Assembly: GCA_015179125.1 (NCBI GenBank)
Contig: WHVA01000088.1
Location: 186,001-250,000 of the forward strand
Reading direction: 5' to 3'
Length of the DNA: 64,000 bases
DNA from: Gautieria morchelliformis
Lineage: Eukaryota; Basidiomycota; Agaricomycetes; Gomphales; Gomphaceae
Shown: positions 33,961-46,422 of the stretch, one piece after another
Layout of the letters: every line of letters starts with the position of its first letter
Numbering within the stretch: position 1 is the first letter of the stretch
The notes under the pieces: model-generated
Told to the model about the DNA's origin: nothing
What the model saw: only the letters and a program-made list of their open reading frames with translations
Database searches by the model: none
Made by a program: the position numbers and the translations under genes

Positions 33961-36483
33961 ATGCCTGGTTTCATGCGGCGAACCCTGCTCAAGCTTGAAG
34001 TGGACAAGTCGCCATCCAGTTTTGCCCCCGAGGGTTCACACTGGTCGAACAAAGACCTCGACCCTGTTCCTCCTGAGAAACAGACATGGAAGATGTTCGA
34101 TTATTTTACCTACTGGATAAGCGATGCCTTCAGGTCCGTTACGGACTGTTTTTGGCGTCATGTAGCTCTAAGACATCGCTTTTCCTTAGCATTGCCACAT
34201 GGGAAATTGCCAGTTCAATTCTTGCTTTAGGTCTCTCGTGGAAGGATGCTATTCCCATCATCCTCGTTGGATACGGAATTGTATGTTTACGATTGCGGTA
34301 TACCTTGGACCGTCCACGCCAATTGTTAACAAGATACCAACGTAGACCATGGTGTTTATTGTTCTGAATGGTGTCACAGGTGCACGTTTACACATTCCTT
34401 TCCCTGTCCTCAACCGATCTTCAATGGGTTTCTGTCTCTCCTGTAAGTAGCATGTAATTGCACCTTCCTCTCTATAACGACGTATAACGTCGCTGTTTCC
34501 AAAGATTGGAGCATCTTGAGTCGCGCTATTCTAGCCTGCTTTTGGATGGGTGTCCAAGGCGCCAACGGAGGTGAATGTGTTACCCAAATGCTCAGAGTGC
34601 GTACCAGCTTCTCCTGGTGCCAAGCATATCCCAAGGCTCTGCCAGGCCATCTGGCCGAGCTATAGGAACATTCCAAATCATTTACCTCCAAGTGCTGGTA
34701 TCACGACTGTATGCAGGTTTGCTCTGGTTCCTTCTAGTAAGCTGACACCAGGCTTTCCGCCATTAGCAAGGGATGCTTAGTTATTTCTTGTTCTGGATTA
34801 TTCAACTACCTTTCTTGTTACTTCGTCCCCATAAGGTTGGTTGCCTCACATTATATGGTATATGCGTTCTCCCGAACCTTCTTGCACGCATAGCTTCGTT
34901 ATCTTTTCTTGGCCAAAGCGAGTCAGTTATCCTCAAACATATTTCTATCCGCTGCATTCATCGTTGAGAACAGTTATTGCTCCGAGCTGTGGTTTAGCTA
35001 TGATGATTTGGGCATTTGTGAAGACTGGGGGAGGACCAATTTTTTCCCAGCAGGGCACTCTGCACGGCTCTGCCCGCAGCTGGGCATGGCTGAGGTATAG
35101 ATATGCTCGCAGCTATGACACTTCATCGTTCATAACGCACACATTTTATCAGCTGCATGAATGCTGTCATTGGCAACTATGCAACACTCGCAGTGGGTTG
35201 CTATAATTTCTCGCCAATTTCATAACTCATATGCCCACAGGTCAAGTGAGAGGCTTTTTGGCTCTCGGGATGTATTGGCTATTCTGACACCAGTATGCTG
35301 CGAAGCATTCCTGATTTTACGCGTTATGCTCGAAGGCCCTCAGATACCTACATTCAGATCGTGGCCATTCCAATCATGTTCACAATTGTCGGATTCTTTG
35401 GTATCGTCGTGACCTCAGCGGGTGCCGTGCTTTGTATGTCAATGGTCCCCAACGTCATGGCCTCGTCTAACCTCGAGACCGACTTCTAGACGGCGGGCAA
35501 CTATACTGGGACCCTTTGCGATTGATCGATAATTGGACCAATCGCCCTGCGACCTTTTTCGCTGCATTTTCTTTCGCATTGGCAACCATGTAATAATCCT
35601 CACATCCCTTTCCACACATATGCTGATTTTGAGTCGCACGTATCAGGGGCACAAACATATCAGCCGTGAGCGATGTTATATATTAAAAAATCGACGTACT
35701 CAAAGACTTTGGATCGCGATATATCCTTACTAGAATTCTCTGTCCGCTGCCAATGATTTCTCAGCCCTCTTTCCGCGTTACGTCAATCTTCGGCGTGGAT
35801 CGCTTCTATGCGCCATCATTGGCGGTTGGGTTTGTGTTCCCTGGCTCGTTCTCGCAAGTGCTATGACGTTTTTGAACTTCATGAGCGGTTATACGGTGTT
35901 TATTGCCCCCATCATCGGGATCATGGTCGCGGACTACTGGTACGTCTTGAAATGCGGTCATGTTTGTGGTTGCGATACCACGTAACAGCCTGACATTCCT
36001 CAAGGGTACTTCATAAGCAAAAGGTTGATGTGCCCTCGATGTATAAGCCTCATGGTCGCTATTGGTACACTTGGGGTATCAGTATGTAGAGGTTACTTCT
36101 TCTCTGCTTACTCATTGCTTATCCTCTATAGATTGGAGAGCACTGGTTGCTATGCTTCTCACCGTCCCACCTATGATTCCTGGACTAGCCCAAGCAATCA
36201 CACCGTCAATTCGGACAGGGAATACAATCCGACTCTACGTGAGTGGCGTTTTCCTTGTCTCCCCCTTCAAGGTGTCTCAACAATCATACAGGATATCAGT
36301 TTTTTGTTCGGCTGCTTCGCGGGAGCCTCCATATTTTTGGCACTTTCATACCTCTTCCCCGCACAAGAGACGTTTGTCGATAACACCATATCAGTTCTTG
36401 AGGCTGATGGCGCCAGTAGTAAACAAATAACGATGGACGATAAGACATCCGATGAAGGATACACCAGAGAGAGCAAAGCTTAG
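33961..36483 (+). CDS. NCS1-family nucleobase permease (uracil/allantoin type)
   Basis: A multi-exon plasma-membrane transporter of the nucleobase:cation symporter-1 family, the group with yeast Fur4 and Dal4, which bring uracil, uridine or allantoin into the cell with protons. The start at 33961 has the context CCACCATG. Family signatures in order: SNKDLDPVPPEKQTW near the N-terminus; SIATWEIASSILALGLSW after the first intron (34134-34189); MVFIVLNGVTGARLHIPFP; MGVQGANGGECVTQML; the hallmark IWPSYRNIPNHLPPSAGITT; AMMIWAFVKTGGG; IPDFTRYARRPSDTYIQ; and late membrane segments ending in VFIAPIIGIMVADYW. Reading continues through about ten short introns with good splice signals, so the gene looks intact. 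The tail is acidic and hydrophilic. It converges with NCA2, about 200 bp apart. Substrate cannot be decided from sequence. Confidence 0.85.
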
Positions 36484-36684
36484 GAAGGGTGGGAACGAGT
36501 GGTCCATGTAATGTACCACAAACGTGTCTTGGATGAGTAGTAGTAGCCTACGCAATATCGACCGTGGCCACTCTGCATAACTTCAGGATGAAATTCATAC
36601 ACGCACTGCGTGTACGAAGAGCGGGTTTGGCTTCAGCTACGAAGACATGGTATCTCGGCAAATGGCTATAGGGCTGATCAAGGC

Positions 36685-38813
36685 CTACTTCTCCCCTATG
36701 GACGACCATTCCAGGACACCGCCCCACGACCTCCACATTCTTTTCACAACGTTCATCTTTTGTTTTCTGCGTAAATCAGAGTCCTCGAGATCAGACACGT
36801 CGACTAGAAACTCCTCGCGTAATCGTGACCGAGCCGGGAGATGCTTTTCACCGTATGCCCGGAGTTGGGCGACAGAAAGGAGTATCAAACCCTGCTCGAG
36901 TGAGGATAACGATTCCGGTTCTGTCTTGTGCGATTGGGGGCGACTCGAGGATAAAACAAGGCATCGCTCGATGCGCCTTTAAATATGGAATGGAAGCCAC
37001 CGGTGAGCGATCATTTGAATAATAATAAACAGTCCAACCCACTTACCGCATGGCTAGCCAGACCGACTGGCGTCTCCCCCTGCCTCCATATCTACCTCTT
37101 CCGTGCCCACTTTGCCAGATACCCCTGGCCCATCCAAAGATAGCGTAAACGATTGCCAATGCCGGTGCCACGCCCACGAATGCAAACGTCAACTCTTGAG
37201 ATCTCAGTAACTTGTCAATACCAGACAGTGCGAAATCAACGTCAACCTGTGGTACATGGAGTCAGTGGAGTACTATGTATGACGTATGAATAAAACACAA
37301 ACCTTCATCTTCTGTATTTGTATCAAAAGGGAACGAATTAGAGTGCCTGAGACTGCGGACTTCAAGGGGGACTTGAGATCTTCTTCATACACCTTCAGAA
37401 TGGGTGTTAGGTCACCTCGCCGAATCTGCATTGAGAGGCCTTCGAGTTCTGTCGGACCGAATTGGTATTTCTCCTTGCTGAGAGCCACAGCCATCCTTTC
37501 CAATGACTATCGTGATGTCAGTCAGTGGAAATATATAAAGATAGCTGCATGCCTCTATATCAGCCTTCACCCCTTCCACACTGACGAGCCTAACCCCTTC
37601 TTCGCCTCCAGTCCGAACAGTATCTAAAATATCTCTGACAGGCTGTAAGAGATAACTCGTCCAGAAGCCTGACACAGTGTCGATCGCTTGAGTTAGTTGT
37701 TGCCCAAGAGTTTCTCTAGACCCATACACAAGTCGAAAGAGAATAAGAGTGATAGGTGGAATGATGACAAGGCGTGGCCATAGCCGCATCACACGGGATG
37801 GCCTTCGCAATCCTGATAGTCCTATGTTGTGTAACCGGTACGCTTTTGGAACCTTGGTGTTACTTATGTCCGAGAGCGATTCTATGAGAGTGTGTTCTCC
37901 TGCACGTATCCCCGGCATCTCATCATCATCCACGATCTCCTGGAGCACACGAATAAAGGTGACCAGCTCTTCCGTTTTTAGAAGAGAAGCTGGTCTAGAA
38001 GCAGTGAGTCGCCCAAGACGTTCTGCGCGGTCATCCCGAATGGCTTCGAGGGCCTGGCGGGAGAATTGGCATTCTTGACGTGTGAGTTCAAAGGGGGAAC
38101 GAAAAATCATCCGTGAATGACCAGATAGATGAGGAAAGAACGATATCGCTAGTCGCGATGGTCGCAGGGTACTCGGGAAGAGCTGACGAATGGAGTTTGG
38201 TGTGAAGGCACTGGGAGTAACTGCTAAGTTTCTTGAGCGTAATGCATGTGTTATCGTCTCAACAACACGCTTCAGGCGTAAAGGCAGTGCTTTCGTATCC
38301 TTCGACTTCAGCGATGTGTAAGTGACTTCAAGAAAATCACGGACTTTCAAGCAAGTACCAAGCAAGTTTCCGCCTGGAACGTTCCAATTCGGCCCACCTA
38401 TCAGACAATGCTATAACTTCTATGGATGCAAAGTATGAATCAAGCTGAGAATATGCCTACCAGTTTGCTTCCGAATCTGCTTCAGTGGCTTGCTGTAGCA
38501 TCATGTCCAATATCTGTCCAAAGAGTGAAGCAGCCACAGCTCCAACGGCTGCTCTCCTTAATGACATCTGTTCCTCGCCCATGCCATTGATAACGATACC
38601 AGACCCATCAGACTTCAAAATATCGACAGTCTCTTGGACTAGAGAAGGACTAATGGGTGGATTGAATGTGGCCAACAGCGAGTGGAGCTTTTGTGTCCTT
38701 GCAGAGAATACGACGGGTTGCTTTATGGTTGGAGAAGAAGGCACCGATTTTCCATGAGCCAAAAGAGTACTCTGCAGGAGTATTTCTGTTTGATGTGTAG
38801 CAAAGGTAGACAT
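36685..38813 (-). CDS. NCA2: NCA2-family mitochondrial protein
   Basis: Minus-strand gene whose product matches the NCA2 family, named for yeast Nca2, a mitochondrial inner-membrane protein needed for normal expression of the mtDNA-encoded Atp6/Atp8 subunits. The start at 38813 begins MSTFATHQTEIL. Conserved blocks: MPGIRAGEHTLIESLSDISN; a membrane stretch LVIIPPITLILFRLVYG; SLERMAVALSKEKYQFG; the most typical block SGTLIRSLLIQIQKMKVDVD, continuing into SGIDKLLRSQELTFAFVG; a second membrane segment around VAPALAIVYAIFGW; and the C-terminal LREEFLVDVSDLEDSDLRRK leading to VKRMWRSWGGVLEW before the stop at 36685. Several short introns connect these, with the last one (donor near 37045) joining ...WLAMR to RIERCL. 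It is divergent from the cyclodeaminase-like gene with a 66-bp gap. Confidence 0.85.
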
Positions 38814-38879
38814 TCACTTTTGTGATCATGATATTGAAAGTCCGGCCCTGTACAACGATCGGGTGTGTGGACTAGCATC
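38814..38879. promoter_or_regulatory. 66-bp bidirectional promoter, NCA2 / cyclodeaminase-like gene
   Basis: The start codons of two diverging genes (38813 on the minus strand and 38880 on the plus strand) are only 66 bp apart. Both 5' leaders must lie in this interval or the two transcripts must overlap. No TATA box was seen. Confidence 0.6.
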
Positions 38880-39969
38880 ATGTCCGGTCAATCCCTTCTT
38901 GTATTGTCGAGTTTAGAGGTTTGGGATCTGTCGTCCCGCATTCCCGTCCCTCTGCTGCTTGAGACTATACAATCTGCGTTACGCTATTATTCCCAATCTC
39001 CACAGACTACCCAGGCACCCCATCGAGCTACTATTAGCTCGGAGAATTATACCACCCTGTTCATGCCGTCGCGTCTTGAGTCTATTCCGACAACATGCGT
39101 GAAAGTTGTAGCCGTCCCGAAGCATGCAGGATCAGGCGGGCTTCCTGCGACGACTCTGGTGATGGATGAAGTAACTGGCGGCGTAGAGGCTGTTGTGAAC
39201 GCGAGGAGTCTCACGGCCTTGAGGACTGCTGCAGGTAAGAAAACAAAGCGTATGCTATGACTTCATCTGAGGAACTGTAAAAGCTTCAACCCTGGCCACC
39301 AAGTTTTGTTTGGGATCTAACGCCGATCCAACACACCTGCTCTTGTTCGGGGCGGGAGCCCAGTCACACTCCCACGCAATGGTCCTTATCGCAGCATACC
39401 CGCAAATTCGACGTTGCACCGTGATTAATCGGTCTTACAATTCCAGGCTTGTCACTCTGCTTGACCGCTTTCGGGCTCAATTTCCTGGTGTCGAAGTTGT
39501 TGGGTTAGCAGGAGATGCCCGTGCCCGTGGTCAGAGCAACGTAGACATTGAAACTGCTGTGAAATCCGCCTCCATCATATGTACAGCCACTTCGTCAACA
39601 GTCCCCCTATTTCCCGCAGACTGGGTCACACCTGGCACGCACGTCAATCTTGTCGGATCATTCACGCCCTTAATGCATGAGATTTCCTCAAGGCTAGTCG
39701 ACAGAGCTGAGTTGGTCATTGTCGACTCAAGAGAAGCCTGCGCCAAAGAAGCTGGTGAGCTCATTGCGGCGGGCGTTCCGCCAGAAAATACGGTTGAACT
39801 TGGTGAGCTGGGAAGTGAACACGGCCTCACTGCAGATGGAGGTGGAGAAGGCAAGGTAATAACGATATTCAAATCAGTGGGTGTGTCTGTGATGGACGCA
39901 GCTATCGCAAATCTGGTGGTCCAGAAAGCTCGAGAGGTAGGAAGCGGCACATCTATTCCGTATGATTGA
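38880..39969 (+). CDS. ornithine cyclodeaminase/mu-crystallin family protein
   Basis: Two exons, 38880-39234 and 39284-39969, joined across a 49-bp intron; 346 residues. The family uses NAD(P) and includes ornithine cyclodeaminase (ornithine to proline plus ammonia), ketimine reductases and mu-crystallin. Visible features: the substrate-side stretch SENYTTLFMPSR, then VKVVAVPKHAGSGGLPATT, the NARSLTALRTAAG segment, the nucleotide-binding loop FGAGAQ (140-145) starting a Rossmann fold, CTATSSTVPLFPADWV, the GTHVNLVGS segment, and a C-terminal ITIFKSVGVSVMDAA typical of the family. The start is set by the first ATG (MSGQSLL); upstream in-frame codons lack ATG. Length matches the family (about 330-350). 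The exact reaction cannot be told from sequence. Confidence 0.9.
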
Positions 39970-40274
39970 AGTATCCGAGCTGCTACTAGCTTGTACTTGA
40001 TGTGAATTTTCTCTTCCATCAATGCCAGTTTTGGGTTCCGGCGTAAATAAGTTGAACGCAACTGACAGCTACGATGGTAGGTTCCCCCACCTGGTTAATT
40101 ATATCCTCCGAATTATACTGTACCGGGGCAGCTCGCGATCAACCCTAGTCAAAGGCAAGAAACGAGAACATGCGTCCCATACTAACTTAGTGGACGAACC
40201 GCGCCGCGTGACGTCAGGGTATACCTCAACTAACCAACAGTTTCTCAAACACCGAAAACTTTGTTGTTCACCGC
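39970..40274. other. short intergenic region
   Basis: About 300 bp between the cyclodeaminase-like stop and the MSH5 start. No feature was seen apart from presumed 3'-end and promoter sequence. Confidence 0.5.
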
Positions 40275-43200
40275 ATGCCGTCCACGAAAAAACCATCAAG
40301 AAAGCGCAAGAAACCTCTCCAGGTGTCTCAAGCATTGAAAACAACTTCACTAGATTGTGAAGTGTCAACGGAACAGGAGACACCCCTTGAAGGCTCCGAT
40401 GAAGAACAAGAGAGCGGCCGAAAGAAACGTGTAAGGTGGGGCAGTGAGGTTGATGAGAGTAAATCGAGTCGTATAGATGATGAAGACGGCTGCAGTGATG
40501 GGCTAGAACAGGTGTGTACAAGGCTTCTGTCATGAATTGGGTGTTAATTGCGATACATAGATTTGCCTCTCCGTATCTTGCCATCAGTGCGCTCTATGGT
40601 TTACTCAGTATGAGTATGTACTGCCTAATAGCCAACTGATTGGGAGCCACAGTGGCCGGCTGGGTGCAGCATATTATGATCCTCTCAAGGCAACGCTCTA
40701 CATATTAGAAGACACTACGGACTCCGCACATTATGACCTGACACGCCTGCGTAAGTACATTCTTCCAAAACGCTTCGTTCTCTGTATTTAAAACAAAAAC
40801 TTAGTACTGGAGCAAGCTTCGCCGGAGATTGTCATAACCGGCTCGAGATCAGACGACAAGTTCATTGAGGTAGTCAGGGCCATGAGTATGAATGTTAACC
40901 TCGAATTTACCTGTTATATTGACACTGGGGTTGCCCAGCCGATTCCACTAGTACTACGTTTCAGATTCGACCCAATCGTGAATTTAATCACACTAAGGGA
41001 TATGAACGCCTCCTCGCTCTGCGTCTTTTTGCCTCACTTCCTAATATTCCACCGTCTGCCGTCTCAGATACCGAACCAAGCTCTACAGGAAGTGCTACTG
41101 AGGATCCAAAAAATGCCTATGATTTCATGCGCAAACGACATGCAGAGACTGGAGATCCTAGTCTTCAGCGTTGGACAGCAGCGATTCGATTGTCCAATTT
41201 CTCAGCCGTTGAGGCATCCCCTTTCTGTGTACGTCAGCCATCGCCTTCGGAATTCGTCGATCCTTGGTAAACGATGGTGCCACACAACAGATCTCTGCCA
41301 CAGGCGCACTTCTAGATTATCTGGCTCGTGCACGTGCGGTCGGCGAACTAGAAGACGAAGGCATCGGTGGCCTCGAAATACGTTCGATAGAATTTCTTGC
41401 ACTGTAACTAATGTCATACGTCTTCCAACTGCTGACAGTAAACACCCAACGCTCCCAGGGATCAGACCATGCACATTAACGCCGATGCTCTCTCGTGAGT
41501 TTTAAACATATATTTACTTCTCTTGTTCTATCAACTGAACGCAGCGCGCGTTGATAACGCGTACACAGCTCACTTCAAATATTCGACGATGAGAACCACG
41601 CATCCATCCATTCAGACAAAACTAAAGAAGGACTGTCTCTTTTCGGTGAGCGCGAGAATACCCAAAGGAGATCTTTATTGGTTATGGTCTATTAGGCATT
41701 CTCGATGCCACACGGACGTCCCTGGGACGGAGGCTTCTTAGAAATTGGTTTCTTCGGCCATCCCTCTCGTTATCGACTATTGCTTCACGCCACAATGCGC
41801 TGTCTTGTTTTCTTCGATCCGAGAATTTGGTCACTTCTAGCGCAATGCACAGTCATCTCAAGGGGATTGGTAACGCCCCGCATGTATTTGGAATACTCCG
41901 TGGAGGCAGGGCAGGCGTACGGGAGTGGCAAACCGTAGTCAAGGTAATCTGTCCCTAGGATAAACTCTGACCCAACGTTCTCACACAATTCTGGACAGTT
42001 TGTCTTTCATATATGCTTGCTCAGGGAAGCCATCTCCGAATTGAACCAGGGAACACATGTGGACGTGATTAAAAAGGTCGGTCAGAAGCTTCTATCCACA
42101 GAGCTTCCGTCCGCAGGCATAGTGTGCTCACAATCTGGTCTCCATAGTTGATCGGGGTTATTGACATTGCTAGTTTCAGAGAAATGGGGAACGCGGTGAA
42201 CGAGACTGTACGTAACTATATGAATAAGGGACAGCTCTTGACCGAAGATCCTAGATCGATTGGGAAGAATCTTCCAATGCCGCTCGTGTCTGTGTACGGC
42301 CCCACGTTGATAAAGAACTAGACGAGTGGAAGCGAATTTTTCATGGGCTTGATTCTGTTCTCGTGCCATCGACCTTTTATGATGACTGTCGACGAGACGC
42401 TGATCTTTCTTATTCACTCAGTCACGCGTGGCGGCGCAACTCGGAGGAACGGTTCCCCCCAACTATGCTGAATCCCTGAATGTTGTGTATTTTCCTCAAC
42501 TCGGTCAGCCAAACATCTGATGCGACAAGTTTCTGAGTACTCAAGGCGACGCAGGGTTTCTTATTTGCGTTCCCCTTCGAGAAGAATGGAAAAACGAGGA
42601 CGGAACGCACGTCCCTGAACCTCCAAACGATGAGTTCATTTTCCAGGTACGTTACAAGGCAATCTCTTTATACGCCCAGTTGATCCAGCCTGTGTCGAGT
42701 TTTGTACAGAGTAAGTCTTCGATACCCGCGTCACTGTTTTGTAGTCATTGGCATCTATAGGAAGAGCGCTTACTTCAAATCGCCAAAAATGCAAGGTGTG
42801 TGCGCACTTTCCACCCGAATTATCCAGTTTAATTTCAGCATAAAGATTTGGATCATCATATCGGCGATTTGTACCCTGCAATCGTCGGTACGTCCTGGTC
42901 GCTATCTTTAATAATTTCCAGATGGCGTTGTGAGTTCACGCTATGCAGACCGTGAAATTGAAATCATACAAGCACTAGAAGAGAGGGTTTTGATGAACGA
43001 CGAAGTAGTATTAGCCACATGTGATGCTTGCGCCGAGCTCGACTGGTATCCCAGGCAACATTCTTTCCACAGTAATTTGTACTGAGCATGTTGTCCGCAG
43101 CTTACTATCCCTAGCGGAAGCATCGCGAGCTTACGGTTACGTTCAACCACACATGGTTGACGAAAGCTTGATCGACATCAAGGGAGGAAGGTATTTAGTG

Positions 43201-44727
43201 TTATCTTCCCGTATCCAACATGAAGGAATTCAATGACTACAGGCATCCCCTGCAAGAAAGAGTGGTGGATACATTTGTTCCCAATGACACATTCATGATC
43301 GGCGGTGCAGGCATCGGTGTTTCTGTTCAGGATAATGTCGACACCGAAGATGGCACTGAAACTTCAGAGCACTCTCCCGCGAGAAGTGTCATTGTTTGTA
43401 CCGGAGCAAATGCTTGCGGGAAAAGTGTATACCTCAAGCAGGTCCGTTCGTCACCGCATGATTATCTACAGTCATCTGACAGTACGGAATGAAGACAGCG
43501 TTGATAGTGTATATGGCTCAGGTACTTCGGTTGATGCTGAGTCGCCGTAATTTCTCTTCCTAATATCATCTAGATCGGCTGGTACATCCACCGACCAATA
43601 CAAGCTATCGCTCATCTGATGTTTATCCAGCTTTGTTCCTGCTGAGTCGGCAACGCTTGGCATCGTGGACAAGAGTAACGGTCTAAGGCTTTCATTGATG
43701 TATGATGCAGCTGACACGGCGACCTAGTCTTCACTCGAGTTCAGACCCGGGAATCAGTATCTAAAGTATCTCCCATCCAAGTCCCCTTCGAGCTGTTATA
43801 CCCTTACCTACACCGCTCCACGCGCTGCTTTCCAGGTTCAATCAGCTTTCATGATAGATCTTAATCAAGTGTCTTTGGCGCTGCGAAATATGACTCCTCG
43901 CTCGTTGCTAATCATTGACGAGTTTGGCAAAGGAACGGTTTCATCAGGCTCGTTCATTGATGATTTTAGCTGGCTAATGGAAAGCTGACCTCTACCTTCT
44001 GCTTGGATCCTGTTTGTGACTTTCTTACTTCTGATGCACAGATGGTGCCGGTTTGTTCTGTGGACTACTGAAGTTTGCTCTTTCTCTTGGCACGTGTTGT
44101 CCGAAAGTTCTGGCCGCAACCCATTTCCATGATGTATTTCACAACAACCTTCTTCCTCCATCCCTCCCTATCTCGTTTCTGCACATGCAGATCCTCTTAA
44201 CATCGAGCAGCGGCGTAATTTTGGACAAACCTGACACGGGGAACAGTGAGAACGACGAAGGCCGCAGATTAATCCAACCAGGGGAATCGATCACTTACTT
44301 ATATAGGTATGTGTTCTATATATTGTCGTCGTGTTCTACCTGTGTCAACCTCATCCTGCCGCGCCCTACTATTAGAGTAGCGCAAGGACTCTGCCTTGAT
44401 TCGTACGCGTCCAAGTGCGCCCTGGCCTTCGGGATCGCTCCTCGCGTAGTGCAGCGCGCAGAGCATATAAGTGATCTTTTATCTGCACACGCTGTGGGCG
44501 AGCTCCTGGATGAGGGCATGACCACTGAAGAACAGCGTGACCTCGCGGACGCAGAAGGCGTATGCAGGAGATTTTTGGCGTTGGATCTCAGAACCTATCG
44601 TGAAGGCGAGGACAGAGATGATGTGAAGGCGCTGTTGAGGCAGACCTTGGGGAGAAATGGAGACCAGGATGGCGAAGGTGGCAATGAAACGACAGACCAT
44701 AGAGATGGGCGCTCTTTCTTTACTTGA
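40275..44727 (+). CDS. MSH5: MutS homologue MSH5, meiotic recombination
   Basis: Many-exon gene for the MutS-family ATPase Msh5, which with Msh4 forms a clamp that stabilises crossover intermediates in meiosis. The start at 40275 ([12 protein letters not shown]) leads a basic, acidic-patch N-terminus. Middle exons carry [20 protein letters not shown] and [10 protein letters not shown] typical of the connector/core, then CDACAELD and [15 protein letters not shown]. The ATPase end has Walker [15 protein letters not shown] (about 43399-43440), [17 protein letters not shown]-like sequence across two short introns, the Walker [13 protein letters not shown] (about 43900-43940), [12 protein letters not shown], and [11 protein letters not shown], all close to Msh5 rather than Msh4 or Msh2. 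The Walker B exon ends with a GC donor (43948). The C-terminal [13 protein letters not shown] helix and an acidic tail end at 44727. No break was found. Confidence 0.85.
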
Positions 44728-45092
44728 GTGTATGCATGATACGCTCTCTCGTGTCGCACCCTCTGCAGAGAACATGTGGTTGTTCGGTTGGACCTACATG
44801 GATCCGAAACCAAGAGGTAATTATATGGTTGTTCATGTGCCATCATGCATGAATTAGTTGAAGCTTGACTTGGACTGATCATGCGGCAGGCCGCCATGCA
44901 TGTTCTAATGAATAAATGGTTTAGTAGTTTACATCACTGGAATGTCATTGAGGAAGCATGGAGCTACAGTATCAAATTAAAAGGCCTTGAGGACAGTGAT
45001 TTAGAGACTAAGTATCTATAATTTGCCAATGATATGAGTTGCAGTCGCATTTGTTTGTTCGGGCCAAGACTTGTTCTGACCTGCCTCACATT
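44728..45092. other. gap between MSH5 and the next gene, possibly holding an upstream exon
   Basis: About 365 bp. A splice acceptor (GAGTTGCAG) at about 45041 precedes an in-frame stretch leading into the next gene, so one or more 5' exons of that gene may lie here, but I could not identify them. Confidence 0.4.
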
Positions 45093-46172
45093 ATGGATGC
45101 CCTTGCAGAACTTCAGATCCTTCGTGACATAGTAAAGGAACTACATACAGCTTTGAGCCTGCAGTTGCATAGCTCAGAAACTACCCCCCGCAGCCCATCA
45201 ATGCAATCTTCGACCCATCCTTCTATCATAGGTGCTCGTTTCACAGCCAAGGATGAGGAAATACTCGCCATTTCCGTCAGGATGGCTGAAGAAACTGATG
45301 GAGATCTCTCTCGAGTGATGGAATGCTTAGCAGGGGTGGGTCGTACTACTATGTTGTTTGGCAGTAGTGTTCCCTGTGACTGATCGATGCTAACTTGAAG
45401 GTAAATGGCCACAGTGTAACAGAGTGGACACATTTTTACCTTAAAAATTCGAGAAAAATTCGCCAACGAGTACATTTGCCCTCGCATACACCCCAAGTCC
45501 GAGTCATTTCGCCCGGTGAAGAGAGCGATCAACATCGATCAACATACACTGATGTGACGCAAACCGGCAATGACGGTGATGGCCCGTCCCGGACCTTCCA
45601 AGTCCAGTCACCTCCGAGATCAGTGTTCTCGTCGTCGTCGGACGATTCTAGAAGCCTGGGCTCAGAGTCTCGGTCAGAACAAGCTTCAAGTTACCGCGGC
45701 CGAGAATCAGCCCCCACCTTGCGCCTCCCAACACCGCCAACAACTTCAATCAAATGTGGTGTAGTTCGTTATAAATACTCGGATGCTGATCAGAGGTTTT
45801 TCAAGGTGAGAAGTGTATGAGTGAGACTATTGATATTCTGTCGCTGATATGCATCATAGCGGTATTGGGCTTATGCTCTCCAACGGTATGGAAGTCTGAC
45901 CCATTCGCATATTTGTAGGTTGCTGGTCAGACATGTGAGTAGATCCATGCAAACCAAGGCGTGTGCAGCAGCACTAAAATTCCGTCTTTCAGGCCCCACA
46001 TCACTCCTTTATGTCCTGGCAGTCGTATGCCAGAGATCACGCAAGTACTATAAAGAAGATTGAGCGTGATGTCCTTTCTCGAAGCCATGGTCATGGTGCT
46101 AATAGAGGATCTGACTCGGAAAATGAGTTAGCTTTTGGCAACAACAGTATTACTAGAAGTCCTAGCCTGTAG
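45093..46172 (+). CDS. protein with two Myb/Rap1-like modules
   Basis: Four exons on the plus strand, roughly 45093-45339, 45402-45804, then 45859 onward with a further intron near 45930-45990, stop at 46172. Two segments share the helix pattern of Rap1/telobox-type Myb domains. The first is RFTAKDEEILAISVRMAEET with SVTEWTHFYLKNSRKIRQRV; the second is YSDADQRFFKRYWAYALQRY with FMSWQSYARDHASTIKKIER. In each, an acidic D/E-E/Q start, a middle hydrophobic helix and a final W-x2-Y/F...I helix are visible. A Ser/Pro-rich linker of about 100 residues separates them. Rap1-type Myb domains bind DNA or shelterin partners, so a telomere or chromatin role is possible but is only inferred. The true start may be upstream, as an acceptor precedes the first ATG. 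Confidence 0.55.
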
Positions 46173-46422
46173 AAGGCGAAGCTCGTCAGCTGTGCCACTG
46201 ACGTGCCTAGTACTTAGTATAACCTGTACTATTTGAGTCACTAGCCTCAAAACAAGGAAAAGAGTGATCGTGCTTAGTGAAATTAGACCGTAGTATTATT
46301 GCGTTATGCAGTGATTTCTCTTTATCTAATACTTAAGAAGTACCAGCGCTAACTCTGTTCGCGACATATACTTCAAGGCGCTGATACGGGTAATTACTTC
46401 CCACGGTCCCTCATCGTCACGG

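Noticed and set aside
36025-36430. Alternative reading of the end of the NCS1 permease
   Set aside because: Both overlapping frames contain family sequence; short introns switch between them, so there is one gene and not two.
38865-38879. Earlier start for the cyclodeaminase-like protein
   Set aside because: The upstream in-frame codon is GTG, not ATG; a fungal nuclear gene should start at the ATG at 38880.
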